From VAXT01 sp963774625 (GTDB lineage Bacteria; Actinomycetota; Thermoleophilia; Gaiellales; Gaiellaceae): a stretch of DNA of 64,000 nt. Position 1 is the first letter of the stretch, and each line of letters begins with the position of its first letter. Under the pieces are notes generated by a model. It did no database searches and had not been told where the DNA came from. It was given only the letters and a program-made list of their open reading frames with translations. Below are positions 26,374 through 34,366 of the stretch, piece by piece. Location of the stretch: contig CAVZFQ010000013.1 of the NCBI GenBank assembly GCA_963774625.1, positions 1,178,001 through 1,242,000 of the forward strand, in the 5' to 3' direction. A program made the position numbers and the translations under genes.

Positions 26374-27275
26374 GTGTCGCCGAAATCGAAGCCCACGAGA
26401 TCCAGCTCGAGGCGCCGACGGGTCTGTGGCGGGAGGCCTGGCGCCGCATGATCCACAACCCGGGCGCGATCGTCGGCATGGTCTTCATCGCAGTACTGAT
26501 CTTCGCCGCAGTCTTCGCGCCGCTCATCGCGCCACATGATCCGCTCGCGCAGGGCCTCAACGACGGGCTGCTCCGCGCGGAGAACCCGTCGCGCGACTAC
26601 TGGTTCGGCCTCGACCGTCTGGGGCGCGACCAGTTCAGCCGCGTCGTGTACGGAGCGCGCTACACGTTGCTGATCGGCCTCGTCGCCGTCGGCATCGGCC
26701 TCTCGTTCGGCCTGGTGATCGGCGGGATCGCGGGGTTCTTCGGCGGCGTCATCGACTCGATCCTGATGCGGATCATGGACGTGGCGCTCGCGATCCCCGG
26801 CCTGCTCCTGGCGATCGGCATCGCGGCCATGCTCGGCCCCGGGCTCACGCAGGTGATGATCGCCGTCGGCGTCGCTCAGATCCCGATCTTTGCGCGGCTC
26901 TTACGCGGCTCCATCCTCGCGCAGAGGGACAACGATTTCGTGCTCGCCGCTCGCTCCGTCGGCGTGCGCCGGTGGTCGATCCTGTTCTCGCACATCCTTC
27001 CCAACTCGCTCTCGCCCGTGATCGTCCAGGCCACGCTCGTGCTGGCGACGGCGATCATCGACGTCGCGGGCCTCGGCTTCCTCGGCCTGGGGCCGCAGGA
27101 TCCCTCGACGCCGGAGTGGGGAACGATGCTCACGGACTCGAACGAGTACCTGCAGGTCTATCCCTGGCTGGCGATCATCCCCGGCACGGCCATCATCATC
27201 TCCGTGCTGGGCTTCAACCTGATCGGCGACGGCCTCCGCGAGGCACTCGACCCCAAGTTCCGTGGCCGAGCGTAG
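26370..27275 (+). CDS. Peptide ABC transporter permease (DppC/OppC-like)
   Basis: From ATG 26370 the 301-residue protein has the OppC N-terminal anchor (NPGAIVGMVFIAVLIFAAVF), the signature FGLDRLGRDQFSRVVYGAR, several membrane segments and an EAA loop (NDFVLAARSVGVRRWSILFSHILPN). It completes the transmembrane channel with the preceding gene. It overlaps the following ATPase gene by 14 bases. Confidence 0.93.
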   Translation: MSVAEIEAHEIQLEAPTGLWREAWRRMIHNPGAIVGMVFIAVLIFAAVFAPLIAPHDPLAQGLNDGLLRAENPSRDYWFGLDRLGRDQFSRVVYGARYTLLIGLVAVGIGLSFGLVIGGIAGFFGGVIDSILMRIMDVALAIPGLLLAIGIAAMLGPGLTQVMIAVGVAQIPIFARLLRGSILAQRDNDFVLAARSVGVRRWSILFSHILPNSLSPVIVQATLVLATAIIDVAGLGFLGLGPQDPSTPEWGTMLTDSNEYLQVYPWLAIIPGTAIIISVLGFNLIGDGLREALDPKFRGRA

Positions 27276-28281
27276 CCCGCTCCTGTCCGTCGAGGACCTG
27301 CGCGTCGAGTTCTGGACGAGCAGGGGCAACATCTACGCCGTCAACGGCATCTCCTTCGACATCGCGGCCGGAGAGACGCTGGGCATCGTCGGCGAATCGG
27401 GTTGCGGCAAGAGCGTCACGTCGCTCGCGATTCTCGGCCTCCTGCCACGGGCCGGCCGCACGCGCACGGGCCGGGCGATGTTCGACGGGCGTGATCTGCT
27501 GAAGCTCCGCAATCGCGAGCTGCGCAAGGTGCGCGGCAAGGAGATCGCCATGATCTTCCAGGACCCGATGACGAGCCTGAACCCGGTGCTCACCATCGGG
27601 CGGCAGCTACGGGAGCCGCTCGAGGAGCACTTCGGCATGAGCCGCAAGGACGCCGAGAAGCGCGCCGCCGAGCTGATCGACCGCGTCGGCATCCCGAGCG
27701 CGAAGTCGCGCATCCGCGACTACCCACACCAGTTCTCGGGCGGGATGCGCCAGCGCGCGATGATCGCGATGGCCCTCGCCTGCAAGCCGAAGCTTCTGAT
27801 CGCCGACGAGCCGACGACTGCGCTCGACGTGACGATCCAGGCCCAGATCCTCAACCTTCTACGCGAGCTGGTCGCCGAGGAGAACGCCGCCCTCATCCTC
27901 ATCACGCACGACCTCGGCGTGGTCGCCGGCATGTGCGAGCGGGTGAACGTGATGTATTCGGGACTGTTCATGGAGACCGGGTCGGCCCGGCAGCTCTTCG
28001 AGCACCCGCGACACCCGTACACGCTGGGCCTGCTGCAGTCGATCCCACGCCTCGATGCGGCGCGCAAGACGAAGCTGCATCCGATTCCGGGCAACCCCCG
28101 CGATGCGCTGGCCCCGCCGGCCTTCTGCCCGTTCCAGCCGCGGTGCCGCTACGAGGTCGACCAGTCGCGCGAGGAGGTCCCGCCGCTCCTCGAGATCGAG
28201 CCCGGGCACGCCGTCGCCTGCTTCAACCCGGTGCCCGAAGAGGAGTGGCAGGGGCTCCGCAGGGAGGTCGTGGCGTCGTGA
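27262..28281 (+). CDS. Peptide ABC transporter ATP-binding protein (DppD/OppD-like)
   Basis: The 339-residue ATPase (GTG start) has Walker A GESGCGKSV, Q-loop IFQDPMTSLNP, signature FSGGMRQR, Walker B LLIADEPTTALD and switch His ITHDLG. The C-terminal oligopeptide-transporter extension contains a Cys-rich block (FCPFQPRCRYEV...AVACF), which in relatives can bind an iron-sulfur cluster. It energises import with its partner ATPase, whose GTG overlaps this stop. Confidence 0.94.
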   Translation: MAERSPLLSVEDLRVEFWTSRGNIYAVNGISFDIAAGETLGIVGESGCGKSVTSLAILGLLPRAGRTRTGRAMFDGRDLLKLRNRELRKVRGKEIAMIFQDPMTSLNPVLTIGRQLREPLEEHFGMSRKDAEKRAAELIDRVGIPSAKSRIRDYPHQFSGGMRQRAMIAMALACKPKLLIADEPTTALDVTIQAQILNLLRELVAEENAALILITHDLGVVAGMCERVNVMYSGLFMETGSARQLFEHPRHPYTLGLLQSIPRLDAARKTKLHPIPGNPRDALAPPAFCPFQPRCRYEVDQSREEVPPLLEIEPGHAVACFNPVPEEEWQGLRREVVAS

Positions 28282-29354
28282 GCCAGAACGGCGCGCTGGT
28301 CGAGCTCCAGGACCTCAAGCTCTACTTCCCGATCAAGAGCGGGATCGTCCTCGACCGCCACGTCGGCGACATCAAGGCCGTCGACGGCGTCTCGTTCGAG
28401 ATTCGCCGCGGCGAGACGCTCGGCCTGGTCGGCGAATCGGGTTGCGGCAAGTCGACCGTCGGCCGCGCCATCCTGCGCCTCTACGAGCCGACCGGCGGCA
28501 AGGTGTTCTTCGACGGCCAGGACATCACGCACATGGACGACGAGGAGCTCCGTCCGCTGCGGCGGCGCATGCAGATGGTCTTCCAGGATCCCTTTTCCTC
28601 CTTGAACCCGCGGCACAGCGTGGGCCGGATCGTCGGCGAGCCACTCCGTACGCACGGCCTCGCGGGCCGGCGCCAGGCGGCGGGGCGCGTGCGCGAGCTG
28701 CTGCAGATCGTCGGCCTGCCGCCCGATGCGGCCTCGCGCTACCCGCACGAGTTCTCGGGTGGCCAGCGCCAGCGGATCGGCCTGGCCCGCTCGCTGGCGC
28801 TGAATCCCGACTTCGTCGTCGCCGACGAGCCCGTTTCCGCCCTCGACGTCTCGATCCAGGCGCAGATCATCAACCTGCTCGAGAACCTGCAGAGCGAGTT
28901 CGACCTCACGTACCTCTTCATCGCCCACGACCTGGCGGTCGTCCGGCACATCTCCGACCGGATCGCCGTCATGTACCTCGGCTCGATCGTCGAGGTCTCG
29001 CCCGCGGAGGAGCTCTACGACAATCCGCTCCACCCGTACACGATCTCGCTGCTCTCGGCGGTGCCGATCCCCGACCCTGCCGTGGAGTCGAAGCGCGAGA
29101 CGATCCTGCTCTCCGGCGACATCCCCAGCCCTGCGAATCCGCCGCCGGCCTGCCGCTTCCACACGCGGTGCCCCTACGTGCAGCCGACCCGCTGCAAGAC
29201 GGACGTGCCGCCGCTCCGCAAGCTCGGCGAGGAGCACCTCGTCGCCTGCCACTGGTCCGAGGAGATCAAGGCCGGGCGGATCAAGCCACATGAGGTCGAG
29301 ACGGTGTTCGACCCGGGGATCGTGGAGCGCGCAGAAGAGCCTCCGCCAGTTTAG
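28278..29354 (+). CDS. Peptide ABC transporter ATP-binding protein (DppF/OppF-like)
   Basis: The 358-residue ATPase has Walker A GESGCGKST, Q-loop VFQDPFSSLNPRHSVG, signature FSGGQRQR, Walker B FVVADEPVSALD, IAHDLAVVRHISDRIAVMYLG and the C-terminal Cys motif CRFHTRCPYVQPTRC. It starts at GTG 28278 overlapping the previous stop codon. The C-terminal 30 residues (EEIKAGRIKPHEVETVFD...) extend a little beyond the family average. It is the last gene of the importer. Confidence 0.93.
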   Translation: MSQNGALVELQDLKLYFPIKSGIVLDRHVGDIKAVDGVSFEIRRGETLGLVGESGCGKSTVGRAILRLYEPTGGKVFFDGQDITHMDDEELRPLRRRMQMVFQDPFSSLNPRHSVGRIVGEPLRTHGLAGRRQAAGRVRELLQIVGLPPDAASRYPHEFSGGQRQRIGLARSLALNPDFVVADEPVSALDVSIQAQIINLLENLQSEFDLTYLFIAHDLAVVRHISDRIAVMYLGSIVEVSPAEELYDNPLHPYTISLLSAVPIPDPAVESKRETILLSGDIPSPANPPPACRFHTRCPYVQPTRCKTDVPPLRKLGEEHLVACHWSEEIKAGRIKPHEVETVFDPGIVERAEEPPPV

Positions 29355-29456
29355 GGGCGCAAAAAGGGCTTGGTTCTACCCTTTACTGCCCCTATCCCTT
29401 GAAATAGTGAGTGAACCTCTAAAGCCGCGTCTTGGCCGGCCGATACACGGTTTGTC

Positions 29457-29786
29457 ATGGACGCTGCAGAGCGCAAAGAGATCCTGTCCCGATACGTAGG
29501 CCACTCTCGTCGTTTCGACGAGGTCGCCGCCCGCCGCGGGAACGGAAACGCCGAGGTCATTCCGTTCGCGGCTCCCCTCAGGGAGCTCGAGCAGGAGCCG
29601 ACCGCCCGCGAGATCGAGGTGCTTCAGTTGATCTCCGAGGGCCTCGTGAACCGCGAGATCGGGCACCGCCTCTTCCTCTCGGAAGAGACGGTGAAATCTC
29701 ATGTGCGGCATCTGCTGGCCAAGCTGCAGGCCCGTTCGAGGGCTCACGCTGTGGCCGTCGGCTTTCGCCGAAACCTGATCGCCTAG
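29457..29786 (+). CDS. Small LuxR-type DNA-binding regulator (109 aa)
   Basis: A short N-terminal segment without any receiver domain is followed by a complete GerE/LuxR helix-turn-helix (PTAREIEVLQLISEGLVNREIGHRLFLSEETVKSHVRHLLAKLQ, residues about 48-93). It could bind DNA constitutively or be controlled by protein contact. It begins a cluster of signalling genes and lies about 100 bases after the importer. Confidence 0.85.
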   Translation: MDAAERKEILSRYVGHSRRFDEVAARRGNGNAEVIPFAAPLRELEQEPTAREIEVLQLISEGLVNREIGHRLFLSEETVKSHVRHLLAKLQARSRAHAVAVGFRRNLIA

Positions 29787-29828
29787 CCTGCCCAGGCCGA
29801 GTAGGGCGCTAAGCGTAGGTTTTTTCAG

Positions 29829-29884
29829 ATTTCCACAATCTGTGCATATCCCTCAACAGGGTGATGCCCAGGCTCTGTGGATAA
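29829..29884. other. Cluster of DnaA-box-like 9-mers in an intergenic region
   Basis: TGTGGATAA at 29876-29884 is the exact complement of the DnaA box TTATCCACA. TGTGCATAT (29841-29849) and ATTTCCACA (29829-29837) are one- to two-mismatch relatives. The 150-base gap between the small LuxR gene and the HD-GYP gene is AT-richer than its surroundings. No dnaA, dnaN or oriC-like structure is present, so this could be a DnaA titration or regulation site, or chance. Confidence 0.35.
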
Positions 29885-29936
29885 CTGAAGCTACGCGAAC
29901 TTCCTCTACCAACCTGAAAGGTGGCCGGGCACTGCT

Positions 29937-31421
29937 ATGGCCCGAGACACCAAGCGAAGGACGGACTTTCGCATGATTCCTCCCGTTGTGGGGACTGACG
30001 GCAATTCAGAACCATACCCCTTTTGGGGGAGAATGCAAGAACGTTTTGCATTTTTGAGTAGTTTCCGACCGTTTCGCCGGTTCGGGCCCCTGGGCATCTA
30101 CCTGCTCCTCCTCTGCCTTTCCTCCATAGGGCTCGCCGCATGGTTGCTCTACAGCGAGACCGGCCTCGTAAGCGTCTGGGCAACAGCGGCGCTTGCTGTC
30201 ATAGCGGCGGTAGCCGAACGGGGCAGGGTGAAGCTCGGCCCAGTCGAGGCGTCCGTTTCCCTGCTTGCGACCGTGTTTGCAGCCGTTCTCTTCGGCCCTC
30301 TTGCTGCAATGCTGATCGCCGCGGCCTCGATGTCCGGCGATTTTGGTCGACCGTTCATGCGGTGGGCGGTGTACACGTCAAGTCGCGCAACCACTGGGGC
30401 GCTCACAGGCATGGTGGCGGTGGCGACCCTCAGCGTTGCCCCACAAGGCTTCGGCGGCATCACCCTGGCTTGCGCCGCCGCCGCAGTGTCTGCCGAGATC
30501 CTCGATGTGACGTTTACCTCCGTCACGCTGCGACTTCGCTCGCGTGCTCGCGCCAAGGACGTGCTGCGAATGGCAGGCCCGGCAATTGTCGCGTCTCTAC
30601 CGCTTTACGCCCCCATCGTTGCGCTCTTGGCCTTTGCCTACCAAGAGGTGTCCCCCTGGACACTCCCGCTCTTCTTCGTACCTGCTCTGGCCGCCCAGCG
30701 GCTCTTCGCACTCTACGAGCATCAGCGAGGACTTACTGACGACCTGATCGGGGCAAATGAGCGACTCCAACGTGCGAACCTTTCGTTTGCCGGCGCCCTT
30801 GTGGCCACTCTCGATGCACGAGACCGCTACACCGCTGGTCATTCAGCGGCGGTCGCTATCTACGCTCGGGACATCGCCGAGCGGCTAGCGCTACCAGAGG
30901 ATCAGGTGAACGTTGCCCATCTCTGCGGACTGGTGCACGACATCGGCAAGATCGGTCTCCCTCCCGGACTCCTCGAGAAACCCGGGGCACTCACACTCGA
31001 GGAACGTCGAATGATGGAGCGTCATTCTGAGATCGGTGAGGGGATTCTCTGCAAGGTGGCTGACTACGCGGAGATCGCCAAGATCGTGCGGCATCATCAC
31101 GAACGGGTCGACGGCCAGGGCTACCCAGACGGACTCAATAGCGACGAGATTCCGCTGATCTCGCGGATCCTCGCGGTAGCCGACGCATACAACGCGATGA
31201 CCTCAGACCGGCCGTATCGTGATGCAATGCCGAGCCGTGTTGCTCGGCTGAGATTGGCGCAGTCTGTTGAGAGCCAGTTCGACACAACCGTGGTTGCCGC
31301 ATTTGAAGCGATACTCGCCGGCGCGACGGAGGAGTACCGTGCAGGAGCTCGTACCGATTTCAATCTCGGGGCTCAGGAGCATGAGGCTCCGAGGCTCGCC
31401 GCTGTAGCTGTAGCTCTTTAG
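29937..31421 (+). CDS. Membrane-anchored HD-GYP domain phosphodiesterase
   Basis: The 494-residue protein has about seven membrane segments (residues about 50-245) followed by a linker helix. A complete HD-GYP domain comes next: metal-binding HDIGKIGLP, further His residues in MMERHSEIGEGIL and IVRHHHERVDGQGYPDGL, and DAYNAMTSDRPYR. HD-GYP enzymes hydrolyse cyclic di-GMP (or cGAMP). The membrane part resembles a MASE-type sensor without a named family. Codon usage is less GC-rich than in neighbouring genes. The last four bases overlap the convergent STAND regulator gene. Confidence 0.9.
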   Translation: MARDTKRRTDFRMIPPVVGTDGNSEPYPFWGRMQERFAFLSSFRPFRRFGPLGIYLLLLCLSSIGLAAWLLYSETGLVSVWATAALAVIAAVAERGRVKLGPVEASVSLLATVFAAVLFGPLAAMLIAAASMSGDFGRPFMRWAVYTSSRATTGALTGMVAVATLSVAPQGFGGITLACAAAAVSAEILDVTFTSVTLRLRSRARAKDVLRMAGPAIVASLPLYAPIVALLAFAYQEVSPWTLPLFFVPALAAQRLFALYEHQRGLTDDLIGANERLQRANLSFAGALVATLDARDRYTAGHSAAVAIYARDIAERLALPEDQVNVAHLCGLVHDIGKIGLPPGLLEKPGALTLEERRMMERHSEIGEGILCKVADYAEIAKIVRHHHERVDGQGYPDGLNSDEIPLISRILAVADAYNAMTSDRPYRDAMPSRVARLRLAQSVESQFDTTVVAAFEAILAGATEEYRAGARTDFNLGAQEHEAPRLAAVAVAL

Positions 31422-33877
31422 TTAATCGAACGCCGAAGTGCAGCAGCCGCAGTTCGGGTTCGGACGCCGAGTTTCTCGAAGATGTGTCGGACGTGCACCT
31501 TCACGGTTGACTCCCCAAGAAAGAGCCTCTCGGCGATCTGCCGATTTGTCAGGCCCTCTGACATCAGTTCGTAGACCTCATTCTCCCGCGTAGAAAGTTT
31601 CGGTAGGTGTCCATGACTCCCCACGGGCACCTCGGGAATCACGAGCCCCACCGACTTGGCCAGATCAGTATCTCGGGCTTGGCGCATGACCGGCGTGAGG
31701 AGTACGACCTGAGCAGGGTCGATCCTTTTCAGGATCTCGGGATAGCCTCGGTATGAAGCAACGAAGCAATCGACGGCATCGGCGCGCAACGCGTGCTCTA
31801 TGGCGTCATTTAGGCGAGGAAGGGCATCGGTATCCGCTCTTTGAGAACTTGTTATGGCTACGGCGAACTTGCTGAGAAGGGTTGGTTCAATAGCCCTTGA
31901 GAGCTCTCGAGCAGCGCGGGCCTCTGCTTCGGCAGCCTGACTTTGACCCGCGCACGCGAGGACAAGCGCATGGGTCGCTCGCACCTCGGCAAGCGCCGAC
32001 CCACCGACTTCTTCTCGCGGCCCATGGGTAATGAGGGCCGCTTTTTCGAGGTCTCCCTGGGCAAGCAGGGTAAGAGCCCTGACCGACTGAATCGATCCCC
32101 AGAGCCGTGGGTCTACGAGCTCGCTAGCTAGCTGCTCTCCCCGGTTGAGGTGACGGTTCGCTTCTTCGAATGCCCTCAGACCCAAACTCGCGCCCGCTCT
32201 TCGCAAGCAAGCATGGGGAAGCGCGAACGCGAGTCGAAACCTTTCAGCCTCTTCCATCTGTTGCGCGGCGAGTTTCGAAGCCTCGTAATACCGTCCAGCC
32301 AGAACGAGTGCCGCCACGACCACATTGAGGAAAGAAGACCGTGTCGGAGGATCAAGCGACCTTGGCAGAACTGGGAGATTCGCCAGGAGTGATGGAAGAC
32401 CGCTCTCTCCGTGCCTCAGTGCAAGTTGATAGCGACCAGTGGCGAGGCGGAGAATGTCTTCCGGAGCTTCGGCCTCCAACTCGTCCAACGAGGCGAGAAT
32501 TGATCCCGCCTGAGGGTCTTCGAGTTCAAGCAGAGTGAGGAACTGTCCCCAGAGAGCACGACGACGAGTCGCTATCGTTCCACCGGTCTCCTCGGCTCGC
32601 GAGTAATGCGCTAGAGCATCTGCTCCTCGGCCTTCGAAGTATGCGGCTTGGCCAGCGAGGACAAGTGCACGGGACCTCAGCGGATGCCCTTCCGGCAGAG
32701 TTCGGGCGGCCGCTAGGGCTAGCACTTCGGTACGCCGATGCGAGCCTTCTCGGAACGAGATCTCAGCTTCAGCCAGATCCATAACCGGAAACTGGAGCTG
32801 GGCTTCGTACGCTCGGTCTAGCCACTTACGGAGGGTCGCCGTTCTTCCCTGAAGCAGTAGATCGTCCAGCGCGGACTCAAATAGCTCGCCCATCAAGCCG
32901 AAGGCCATTGATTCCTCAAGCAGGGCGAAAGCCTCATCCCACTCTCTCTCGTGAACCAGGTAGCGGCCTACGTCTCGGATCGCTTCCTGCGAAACATCCG
33001 CGCCGTGCTCCAAGAGCTTGCCTCTCAAGAACTCACGTAGGAGTGGATGGATATCGACGTCAGGGCCTCGTACTGCGAGGAGGCCAATGCCGGCTGCTTC
33101 TTCGAGGGTCTTCCTCGCTACATCGGCTCCGAGAATCGCGTCGGCAGCAGCCCTAGTCAGACGTGGCGACACAGCGAGGATGGACAGAGCTTTTCGCGAG
33201 ACTGGACTCGCTACCTGATAGAGCTCCTCTGCGAAGTATGCGTAGAGCATGTTTGGCAGGGTCTCCGCGGGCGTTGCTGCCTCTCCTGTGAGGGCGGCGA
33301 GTCCGATTACTGCCGGCCATCCACTAGCGCGCCGTAGGAGATTCGGCGCTAGGGCGACGTGGGCGAGGACTTCGAGCGCTTCATGGTCGCTCATCGCGAG
33401 CAACGTCCGGTCGAGCTCAGTGATCTCTCCGTACAAGCGTCGTCGAGCAGTAGCCCACCCGGGCTTTCGCCGACTCGTCATAAGTATCGAGACTCCGCTC
33501 CCCATCACGAAGCTCTCGAAGAATTCTTCAGCCGCCGCAGATTCGGCGGCATAGTGGTAGTCATCGATTGCGAGCCAGGCGTCGCCAGGCCAATCCATCA
33601 GATCCTCGGCGAGCATCTCGCCGAGGATGCGTGCATCCTCCTCGGGTCGTTCAGTTGCGAGAAGGCGTTTCCGCATTCTGTCGCCAGCGCTCGCAACGAT
33701 CTGTGCTGCCGCTTCTGCGATCCCGACCGCTAAGGCCGCGACATCCGCCGAACCCGGTCCTCCCCGGTACCAAGCGGACTGCCGGTTTGCCAACGACAAC
33801 CATTGTCTGGCCAGCGTCGTCTTCCCGTACCCCGCTGGCGCGACGAGCAGGATGATTCGAGCCCCGCTTTCGTCCAA
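31418..33877 (-). CDS. Large STAND ATPase / LuxR-family regulator (MalT-like)
   Basis: The protein (819 residues from TTG 33877) has a P-loop (APAGYGKTTLARQW), Walker B (AWLAIDDYHY), a winged-helix/NOD region and a long TPR-like helical array (residues about 350-700). It ends with a LuxR helix-turn-helix (LSTRENEVYELMSEGLTNRQIAERLFLGESTVKVHVRHIFEKLG). Such proteins switch on ATP plus inducer binding. Conserved family residues (ERPRLTRLLDES) continue in frame upstream of the TTG to a stop codon at about 33964, with no ATG/GTG/TTG there. An ATT at 33955 after GAGAGGGAGGG is a possible true start. Confidence 0.85.
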   Translation of the reverse strand: MDESGARIILLVAPAGYGKTTLARQWLSLANRQSAWYRGGPGSADVAALAVGIAEAAAQIVASAGDRMRKRLLATERPEEDARILGEMLAEDLMDWPGDAWLAIDDYHYAAESAAAEEFFESFVMGSGVSILMTSRRKPGWATARRRLYGEITELDRTLLAMSDHEALEVLAHVALAPNLLRRASGWPAVIGLAALTGEAATPAETLPNMLYAYFAEELYQVASPVSRKALSILAVSPRLTRAAADAILGADVARKTLEEAAGIGLLAVRGPDVDIHPLLREFLRGKLLEHGADVSQEAIRDVGRYLVHEREWDEAFALLEESMAFGLMGELFESALDDLLLQGRTATLRKWLDRAYEAQLQFPVMDLAEAEISFREGSHRRTEVLALAAARTLPEGHPLRSRALVLAGQAAYFEGRGADALAHYSRAEETGGTIATRRRALWGQFLTLLELEDPQAGSILASLDELEAEAPEDILRLATGRYQLALRHGESGLPSLLANLPVLPRSLDPPTRSSFLNVVVAALVLAGRYYEASKLAAQQMEEAERFRLAFALPHACLRRAGASLGLRAFEEANRHLNRGEQLASELVDPRLWGSIQSVRALTLLAQGDLEKAALITHGPREEVGGSALAEVRATHALVLACAGQSQAAEAEARAARELSRAIEPTLLSKFAVAITSSQRADTDALPRLNDAIEHALRADAVDCFVASYRGYPEILKRIDPAQVVLLTPVMRQARDTDLAKSVGLVIPEVPVGSHGHLPKLSTRENEVYELMSEGLTNRQIAERLFLGESTVKVHVRHIFEKLGVRTRTAAAALRRSIN

Positions 33878-34004
33878 CAGGCGGGTGAGCCGTGGCCGCT
33901 CGATGATGCGTCGGCGGCTAGCGCCGACAGCAGGCGTCGCCTCTTGTACCGCAATCCCTCCCTCTCACACGGTAACGCCCTTTCCACCGATATGCGAGGA
34001 ACTG

Positions 34005-34036
34005 CCCGTACCTGCGGCCCGGGCCGCAGGTACGGG
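34005..34036. repeat. Perfect 32-bp palindrome between two LuxR-family genes
   Basis: Bases 34005-34020 (CCCGTACCTGCGGCCC) are the exact reverse complement of 34021-34036, with no spacer. It begins four bases after the stop codon of the upstream small LuxR gene and lies about 50-130 bases before the STAND regulator start. It may be a transcription terminator lacking a T run, or a dimer operator. Confidence 0.9.
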
Positions 34037-34040
34037 GCCG

Positions 34041-34304
34041 TCAGTCCCCGGATCCGGGCCGGGATCCGAGGCTTTTCAAGAGCGGGTCTTCGCCAGTGAG
34101 CAGCCGGAAGGCGATTGGAATCTGCCGGCGTCGTGCGACACCGAGCTTCTGGCGCAAGACGTCACTGTGTGCCTTGGCCGTTCGCGGTGAGATGCCCAAA
34201 CGCTCGCCGACCTCCTCGTTCGAGAGCCCTGCAGCGATCAGTTCGACCACCTCTCGCTGCCGCTCTGTCAGCTCTGGCGTGATGCGTGTCAGGACTTGGT
34301 GCAT
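34041..34304 (-). CDS. Small LuxR-type DNA-binding protein (87 aa)
   Basis: Nearly the whole protein is a GerE helix-turn-helix (LTERQREVVELIAAGLSNEEVGERLGISPRTAKAHSDVLRQKLG) with a short C-terminal tail (LLTGEDPLLKSLGSRPGSGD). It has no sensor domain. It lies upstream of the STAND regulator on the same strand and could control it through the palindrome between them, which is an inference. The start ATG at 34304 has no strong ribosome site. Confidence 0.8.
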   Translation of the reverse strand: MHQVLTRITPELTERQREVVELIAAGLSNEEVGERLGISPRTAKAHSDVLRQKLGVARRRQIPIAFRLLTGEDPLLKSLGSRPGSGD

Positions 34305-34366
34305 GCCGACGACGCTAACAACGGCACGCCGCGCTGAACATTGACCAAAAGGCGTATTTCAGCGAG

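Noticed and set aside
28149..29291. 380-residue minus-strand frame opposite the importer ATPase
   Set aside because: It is the complement of a strongly conserved ABC ATPase and contains no family motif of its own.
29787..29936. Replication origin
   Set aside because: Only one exact DnaA box, no dnaA/dnaN/parAB neighbours and no long AT-rich unwinding region.
34044..34067. Second inverted repeat (CGGATCC/GGATCCG) beside the 32-bp palindrome
   Set aside because: It lies inside the coding end of the small LuxR gene, has imperfect arms and may be a by-product of GC-rich codons.
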